Program-made: the position numbers and the translations under genes | The notes under the pieces: generated by a model | Seen by the model: the letters and a program-made list of their open reading frames with translations, nothing else | Database searches by the model: none | Told to the model about the DNA's origin: nothing | DNA from: Dehalococcoidia bacterium | GTDB lineage: Bacteria > Chloroflexota > Dehalococcoidia > Dehalococcoidales > DAOWLH01 | Length of the DNA stretch: 9,061 nucleotides | Assembly: GCA_030638985.1 (NCBI GenBank) | Contig: DAOWDO010000093.1 | Span: 1 to 9,061, forward strand | Direction of reading: 5' to 3' | In this document: piece by piece, positions 5,472 through 9,061 of the stretch | Layout: each line of letters opens with the position of its first letter | Position numbering within the stretch: position 1 is the first letter of the stretch

Positions 5472-6074
5472 ATGGCAACCATGAACCTGCAAGATATTAA
5501 GAAGATAAACCACCTGTGGCACCAGGTTTATCCCTATTTGGCAGCCCATATTATGGAGCACTACCGCTGTGATTCTGGAACGGTGCTGGAGCTGGGCCCC
5601 TTTTCCGGCGGCATCTCCCGGGAGCTGGCCAGGTCCTATCCCCAGCTGGACATCATCATCGCCGCCGAGCAGCCAGAGGTAGCTGAATATTTAGAACAGG
5701 AAGTTGAAGATGCTGGCCTCGGCCGCAGCATAAAGGTAGAGCAAACCGACTTAAACCATCTTGGCTTTGCTGACTCTCGGTTTGACCTGATAGCATTCCG
5801 GGGAGCCTTCTTTTTCCTAGAAGACGGGCTGCTTCAGGAAATCTTCCGGGTGCTTGCGCCCGGTGGCCTGGCCTTTGTCGGCGGTGGCTATGGCAAAAAT
5901 GCGCCGCCGCAGCTGGTAGATAATGTGCACGACGAATCCCAGGTGCTGAACAAGAGGCTGGGCCGAAAGTGGGTCACCACAGAGGAGCTGGGGGCAATGC
6001 TTGCAAGGACAGGGCTTTCTGAAAACTGCCGGATTGAGGAAGAGGGCGGCATTTGGCTCATTATCCGAAAGTGA
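5472..6074 (+). CDS. Class I SAM-dependent methyltransferase of unknown substrate
   Basis: A 200-residue cytosolic methyltransferase of the Rossmann (class I) fold. Motif I is VLELGPFSGGISREL (38-52), with the acidic residue E40 and a glycine-rich loop. The acidic end of strand 2 is around IIAAEQPEV (62-70), motif II is FDLIAFRGAFFFLEDG (104-119), and motif III is the VLAPGGLAFVGGGYG turn (127-141). Beyond this lies a small helical and strand cap, ending in a C-terminal WLIIRK strand. The ATG at 5472 is preceded by AGGAG (5458-5462), which overlaps the yqeB stop; its own end overlaps the yqeC-like gene. Placement between yqeB-like and yqeC-like genes suggests a role in the same cofactor or enzyme-maturation pathway, perhaps on a selenium, pterin or metal intermediate, but nothing in the sequence names the substrate. 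Small-molecule or protein methylation is equally open. Confidence 0.82.
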   Translation: MATMNLQDIKKINHLWHQVYPYLAAHIMEHYRCDSGTVLELGPFSGGISRELARSYPQLDIIIAAEQPEVAEYLEQEVEDAGLGRSIKVEQTDLNHLGFADSRFDLIAFRGAFFFLEDGLLQEIFRVLAPGGLAFVGGGYGKNAPPQLVDNVHDESQVLNKRLGRKWVTTEELGAMLARTGLSENCRIEEEGGIWLIIRK

Positions 6075-6856
6075 CAGCCGTTGGGCTTGCTCAGGCTTTT
6101 GCCATCCGGCGGGGCGAGGTTATTAGTATTGTCGGTGGCGGCGGCAAGAGCAGCCTGATGATGGCGCTGTCACGGGAGCTCGCTTCTGGTGGTGAAATTG
6201 TCATTACCACCACCACCACCAGGATTCTTGACCGACAGGCTCCCGGTAGCTCGCTCATCGTAGAAAAGGACGAAGAGAAGCTGGTGGCCCGGCTCCTTGA
6301 GGAGCTGCGCCATCATCATCACATTACCCTGGTTAGCGAAAGTTTGTCGCCGGAAGGTAAGCTGATCGGGGTCAGTCCGGAGCTGGTTGACCGTCTTACC
6401 GGGCTTGAGCAGGTAGACTACATCATCGTTGAGGCAGACGGGGCCGCCGGGAGGCCCCTCAAGGCGCCCAACGCAACCGAACCGGTGATTCCCAAAAGCA
6501 CCTCTCTGGTGGTTGCGGTGGTCGGCATGGATGTCCTGGGCTCAAGGCTGACCGAGGAAAGTGTCTTCCGGCCGGAGATAGCCTCCCGGTTGACCGGGCT
6601 TCCCATCGGTGGCATAATCTCGGCAGATGCCATAGCAACCCTGATAACGCACCCACGGGGTATAATCAAGGGCAGTCCGCCCCTGGCCAGAATCATCCCC
6701 CTGGTCAACAAGGTGGACCCGGCCAAGAGTTATCAGGAAGCTGAAAACCTGGCCGCCAGGATTATGGAGAAAGGGCATCCTCAGGTAGAGAGGGTAGTCC
6801 TGGGGCAGGTGCAATCATCTAATCCGGTGGTGAAGGTGGTCACATCCGGCAAATAG
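6053..6856 (+). CDS. yqeC: Selenium-dependent hydroxylase accessory protein, YqeC-like P-loop protein
   Basis: A 267-residue P-loop protein of the YqeC family, genomically tied to selenium-dependent molybdenum hydroxylases. The nucleotide-binding loop is VGGGGKSSLM (27-36); the usual form is GAGGKTT, so Ser replaces both Thr. Other family landmarks are ITTTTTRIL (51-59), VDYIIVEADGAAGRPLKAP (121-139), VIPKSTSLVVAVVGMDVLG (145-163) and LVNKVD (217-222), a GTPase-like NKxD-type motif. Activity is unproven; NTP-driven insertion or maturation is inferred. The start is uncertain: TTG at 6053 has GAGGG (6042-6046) at good spacing and overlaps the methyltransferase by 22 nt. GTG at 6071, in a GTGA overlap with that gene's stop, gives an N terminus closer to typical family length but lacks a ribosome site. 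Some relatives carry an extra MobA-like domain; this one does not. Confidence 0.86.
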   Translation: MAHYPKVTAVGLAQAFAIRRGEVISIVGGGGKSSLMMALSRELASGGEIVITTTTTRILDRQAPGSSLIVEKDEEKLVARLLEELRHHHHITLVSESLSPEGKLIGVSPELVDRLTGLEQVDYIIVEADGAAGRPLKAPNATEPVIPKSTSLVVAVVGMDVLGSRLTEESVFRPEIASRLTGLPIGGIISADAIATLITHPRGIIKGSPPLARIIPLVNKVDPAKSYQEAENLAARIMEKGHPQVERVVLGQVQSSNPVVKVVTSGK

Positions 6857-6868
6857 AAGGAGTTTAAG

Positions 6869-7639
6869 ATGCAGAGTGATATTTACAAAGAGGTAGTCAG
6901 GGTCAAGGAAACCCAGCAGGAGGCGGCTCTGGTTACCGTCATAGCGGCCAGCGGCTCAACCCCCAGGGAAGAGGGAGCCAAGATGCTGGTTAGAGCCGAT
7001 GGTAGCATCTTCGGTACCATTGGTGGCGGCAATATAGAAAGGCAGGTTATCGAAGAGGCTGCGGAGGTAATAAGGCAGGGTAAGCCGAAGCGCCTGTGCT
7101 ACCGTCTCAAGGCCGGCCATGAACTGGGTATGATCTGTGGCGGGGATGTCGAGGTCTTTATCGAGCCGATATTCTCTGAACCTACCATGTTCATCTTTGG
7201 TGGTGGCCACATCGCCCTTCCCCTGGTCGGGATGGCCGGGATAGCGGGCTTCAAGATAGTAGTCATTGATGACCGCCCCGAGTTTTCCACCAAGGAGCGG
7301 TTCCCGGAAGCCGAGGCGACCATAACCGAGGACTTCTCCAAAGCCTTTTCCAGGGTGAAAGTGGGTAAATCGAGCTATATTGTCATTGTCACCCATGGTC
7401 ACAAAGGGGATGAAAAGGTTCTGGAGGGGGCTCTGGCTACTGAAGCGAAATATATCGGCATGATTGGCAGCCGGGCCAAAAATAAAGCCGTCTTTTCGCA
7501 CCTGCTGGCAAAGGGGTTTTCGCAGGAACTTTTAGACACGGTCCATGCCCCTATCGGCCTGAAGATAGGCGGGCAGACGCCGGAAGAGATTGCCGTCAGT
7601 ATTCTGGCCGAGGTGGTACAGGTAAGAAGGGCTGGCTAG
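6869..7639 (+). CDS. xdhC: XdhC/CoxI-family molybdenum hydroxylase maturation factor
   Basis: A 256-residue protein with the two-part XdhC/CoxI layout. The N-terminal domain shows TVIAASGSTPREEGAKMLV (23-41), GTIGGGNIE (49-57) and GMICGGDVEVFIEP (87-100), including the cysteine C90 conserved in this family. The C-terminal Rossmann domain has FIFGGGHIALPLV (108-120), VVIDDRPEF (131-139), VTHGHKGDEKVL (174-185), KYIGMIGSRAKN (194-205) and HAPIGLKIGGQTPEEIAVSI (226-245). In studied systems XdhC binds molybdenum cofactor and delivers its sulfurated form to xanthine dehydrogenase-type enzymes. In selenium-dependent systems the paralog is thought to act similarly. The ribosome binding site AAGGAG (6857-6862) sits 6 nt before the ATG. 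The gene is last in the block; no clear terminator follows. The hydroxylase it serves is not in the window. Confidence 0.9.
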   Translation: MQSDIYKEVVRVKETQQEAALVTVIAASGSTPREEGAKMLVRADGSIFGTIGGGNIERQVIEEAAEVIRQGKPKRLCYRLKAGHELGMICGGDVEVFIEPIFSEPTMFIFGGGHIALPLVGMAGIAGFKIVVIDDRPEFSTKERFPEAEATITEDFSKAFSRVKVGKSSYIVIVTHGHKGDEKVLEGALATEAKYIGMIGSRAKNKAVFSHLLAKGFSQELLDTVHAPIGLKIGGQTPEEIAVSILAEVVQVRRAG

Positions 7640-7721
7640 GTGGCTCTTCGTGGAGGGGCAGGCTGGCCATCTCCGGTAAATGTTTTGGTTTTATAACCCT
7701 CCCCCATAATAATCACAAATA

Positions 7722-7750
7722 TTGACAATGCAATCGTTCTAGGATAAATT
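7722..7750 (+). promoter_or_regulatory. Sigma70-type promoter before the unknown gene
   Basis: TTGACA at 7722-7727 is a perfect -35. After 17 nt comes TAAATT at 7745-7750, a 4/6 match to the -10 consensus. Transcription would start near 7757 and leave a leader of about 93 nt before the ATG at 7850. It indicates that the downstream gene is transcribed separately from the molybdenum accessory operon. Confidence 0.55.
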
Positions 7751-7756
7751 GTAGGG

Positions 7757-7813
7757 AGCACGTAGCGAAAATGCATGAAAGAATGCAGTGGCGAAGAAGC
7801 TGTTCGGTTTTTT
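7757..7813 (+). promoter_or_regulatory. Leader segment with hairpin and T-tract (possible attenuator)
   Basis: In the predicted leader, TGCAT and ATGCA (around 7770-7786) form a short hairpin. CGAA and TTCG (around 7792-7806) can form another weak stem directly before a run of six T (7808-7813). A transcript ending there would be about 55 nt. The stems are short, so termination or regulation here is speculative. It could be simple untranslated leader. Confidence 0.2.
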
Positions 7814-7849
7814 AAATAACTCAAGGCACATGGGAGGAAGGAACAGTAT

Positions 7850-9061
7850 ATGACACCGTTGAATAACTGGCAGGATGCGTATTCTAAACTGGAGGAGTAT
7901 ATCAAAAATAACTCCAGTATCAGGATAGAGCCAAATATTGTTGCCATACCTGGAGATGTCAGGCCCGAGTTCTACCGGTTATTTGACACGGTCCGCGTGG
8001 CCTTTCTGAGGGAAAATTTTCCGGGCTTGCTGGCTGAAGCCGAGGATCTCAGCAAGAACTATAGTGCGGTCAGCCAGGAGGTAACCGATTCTGTTGCGGT
8101 TACCGATATCAAACTGACGGGTAGTCTTACCTGGTTCCTTAGCGACCCGACGAATGGCCTGATGAGGTCATTATTCGATAACTTGTTCGGTCTGGTTAAA
8201 GGTAAGATAGACCACGTTGCCTTCGAACAGTTGAGCCTGAAAAATATCAGGGATTCCTTCAGTAAGATGTTTAAATCCGGGTATGAGAAGTGGGTCATTT
8301 TTTCTTTGCTGAAAATGCTGGCACCAGACAAGCTCTACGCAACTGACCATACCGATAAACGCATGGACGCACAGGTGACTGAGGCAGATAGCGTGCCCGG
8401 CTTGCATGAAGACACGGTGCCCCTTCCATTGGAGACACAGTCTTTACAACTGGGACATAGTGGCGACATTGCTTTCACCGTCCCGGATTTTATAGCCCAC
8501 TCGACAAAAATGAACCGGTTATTTTCAATCAGGTCGGAGATTGTAGATGCCTATTGGAGGGCGAAGTCGGTCAGCGAAAAGCAGGAATGGCTTCGGCTTC
8601 GGGCCGTAGCTGACCACTATCTACCAATAATGCGGTGGCCTGATATAGTTGTCCACACTGCCGACCAGTTGGATGACCTTGTTTTAGTGGCTGACTTTGG
8701 TCGTTTCTGCCGGCCGGACGTGATTATAGAGTGCATGGAGCAGGAAGGCTGGTATCAACAGGAGGGGCTGGAGAAGGTCAAATACTTCGGAGATTTCCTT
8801 AAGCCAAGACTGGGTACTTTTGTGGTTTCCCGGGTGCCTGTGCCTGAAGAGGCCTTCAAAGAGATTGAGCCGCAGCCGGTAGTCGCTGAAGTGCCAGCAC
8901 CGGAAGAGAAACCCCCGGAAACAGCTGCTGGAGAAGCACTACCGGCAGAAGAAGCTATAGCCGAGCCGCTGAATATCCGTATTTTAGAAGTCGGCTATGA
9001 CCAGTCCCTGCTGGCACCCATCATTGAAGCGTTCTTGCCGCCGGAGCAGAAAGCCGAAGAA
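7850..9061 (+). CDS. Protein of unknown function, N-terminal 404 residues (runs off the window)
   Basis: An open frame with no stop runs from the ATG at 7850 to the last base, giving 404 visible residues. The start is preceded by GGGAGG (7832-7837) and AAGGA closer in. I do not recognise a family. No signal peptide or membrane segment is seen, so it is probably cytosolic. Residues 1-170 are mixed helical, with blocks such as FYRLFDTVRVAFLRENFPGL (41-60) and TGSLTWFLSDPTNGLMRSLF (90-109). Residues 205-330 form a second folded part rich in aromatic residues, including FTVPDFIAH (209-217), RWPDIVVHTADQLDDL (262-277), ADFGRFCRPD (281-290) and EGWYQQEGL (299-307). Residues about 331-375 are a Pro/Glu/Ala-rich low-complexity linker, followed by LNIRILEVGYDQSLLAPII (374-392), the start of another domain. 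It has its own promoter and no visible link to the molybdenum genes. Confidence 0.8.
   Translation, partial: MTPLNNWQDAYSKLEEYIKNNSSIRIEPNIVAIPGDVRPEFYRLFDTVRVAFLRENFPGLLAEAEDLSKNYSAVSQEVTDSVAVTDIKLTGSLTWFLSDPTNGLMRSLFDNLFGLVKGKIDHVAFEQLSLKNIRDSFSKMFKSGYEKWVIFSLLKMLAPDKLYATDHTDKRMDAQVTEADSVPGLHEDTVPLPLETQSLQLGHSGDIAFTVPDFIAHSTKMNRLFSIRSEIVDAYWRAKSVSEKQEWLRLRAVADHYLPIMRWPDIVVHTADQLDDLVLVADFGRFCRPDVIIECMEQEGWYQQEGLEKVKYFGDFLKPRLGTFVVSRVPVPEEAFKEIEPQPVVAEVPAPEEKPPETAAGEALPAEEAIAEPLNIRILEVGYDQSLLAPIIEAFLPPEQKAEE

Noticed and set aside
4860..5561. A 233-codon open frame on the minus strand opposite the yqeB-like gene
   Set aside because: The plus strand encodes a well-conserved family over the same bases; the antisense translation is not protein-like and spans two real genes.
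6956..7501. A 181-codon antisense frame opposite the XdhC-like gene
   Set aside because: It is a shadow of a conserved gene with every XdhC motif on the plus strand.
7652..7702. Terminator formed by GGAGGG and CCCTCC after the XdhC-like gene
   Set aside because: The arms are about 40 nt apart and no T-tract follows the second arm.
1..9061. CRISPR arrays, tRNA or rRNA genes and insertion sequences
   Set aside because: No regularly spaced repeats, tRNA-like T-loop motifs, rRNA segments or transposase-like translations were found.

Overview
The window is bacterial DNA of moderately high GC. It is dominated by accessory genes for molybdenum hydroxylases of the selenium-dependent type: YqeB/EF2563-like, YqeC-like and XdhC/CoxI-like proteins, next to an ABC importer. 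This gene set is typical of anaerobes such as Clostridia, Chloroflexota and some Deltaproteobacteria. The exact taxon cannot be fixed from the sequence; a Chloroflexota (Dehalococcoidia-like) origin is only a guess.

Left edge (1-876, minus strand): the 5' end of rsmD (16S rRNA guanine methyltransferase, running off the window) lies downstream of a metallo-beta-lactamase-fold hydrolase, probably in one transcript. A short divergent intergenic region (877-1017) carries a good plus-strand promoter (TTGACA, 17 nt, TGA-TATAAA) and a TGTACA core like that of YefM operators. A weaker minus-strand promoter lies almost against the hydrolase start codon.

Toxin-antitoxin region (1018-2056): a Phd/YefM-like antitoxin overlaps a RelE/ParE-like toxin domain. 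The toxin domain is fused in frame to a MobA/MocA-like nucleotidyltransferase domain. That domain has lost most of its nucleotide-binding loop, and the metal-binding Asp of the GD(Q/M)P motif is replaced by Asn. This is the most unusual object in the window.

Intergenic 2057-2655: a 123-nt element closed by a perfect 15-bp inverted repeat (2098-2220) is a candidate structured leader RNA. It is followed by low-information sequence with possible coding remnants, then a promoter (2588-2616) whose -35, spacer and -10 are spanned by an 11-bp palindrome, a likely operator.

Main operon (2656-7639): SsuC/TauC-type permease, CysA/ModC-like ATPase, a decayed small ORF, YqeB-like protein, SAM-dependent methyltransferase, YqeC-like P-loop protein and XdhC/CoxI-like protein. 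All are on the plus strand with very small gaps or overlaps, apart from the 169 nt holding the decayed ORF. The set suggests coupling of oxyanion (perhaps molybdate) import to maturation of a Mo/Se hydroxylase. The hydroxylase itself, the importer's substrate-binding protein and selenium-donor genes are not in the window.

Right edge (7640-9061): a second promoter and a leader with a hairpin and T-tract precede a long open reading frame of unknown function (404 codons visible, no stop) that continues past the window.
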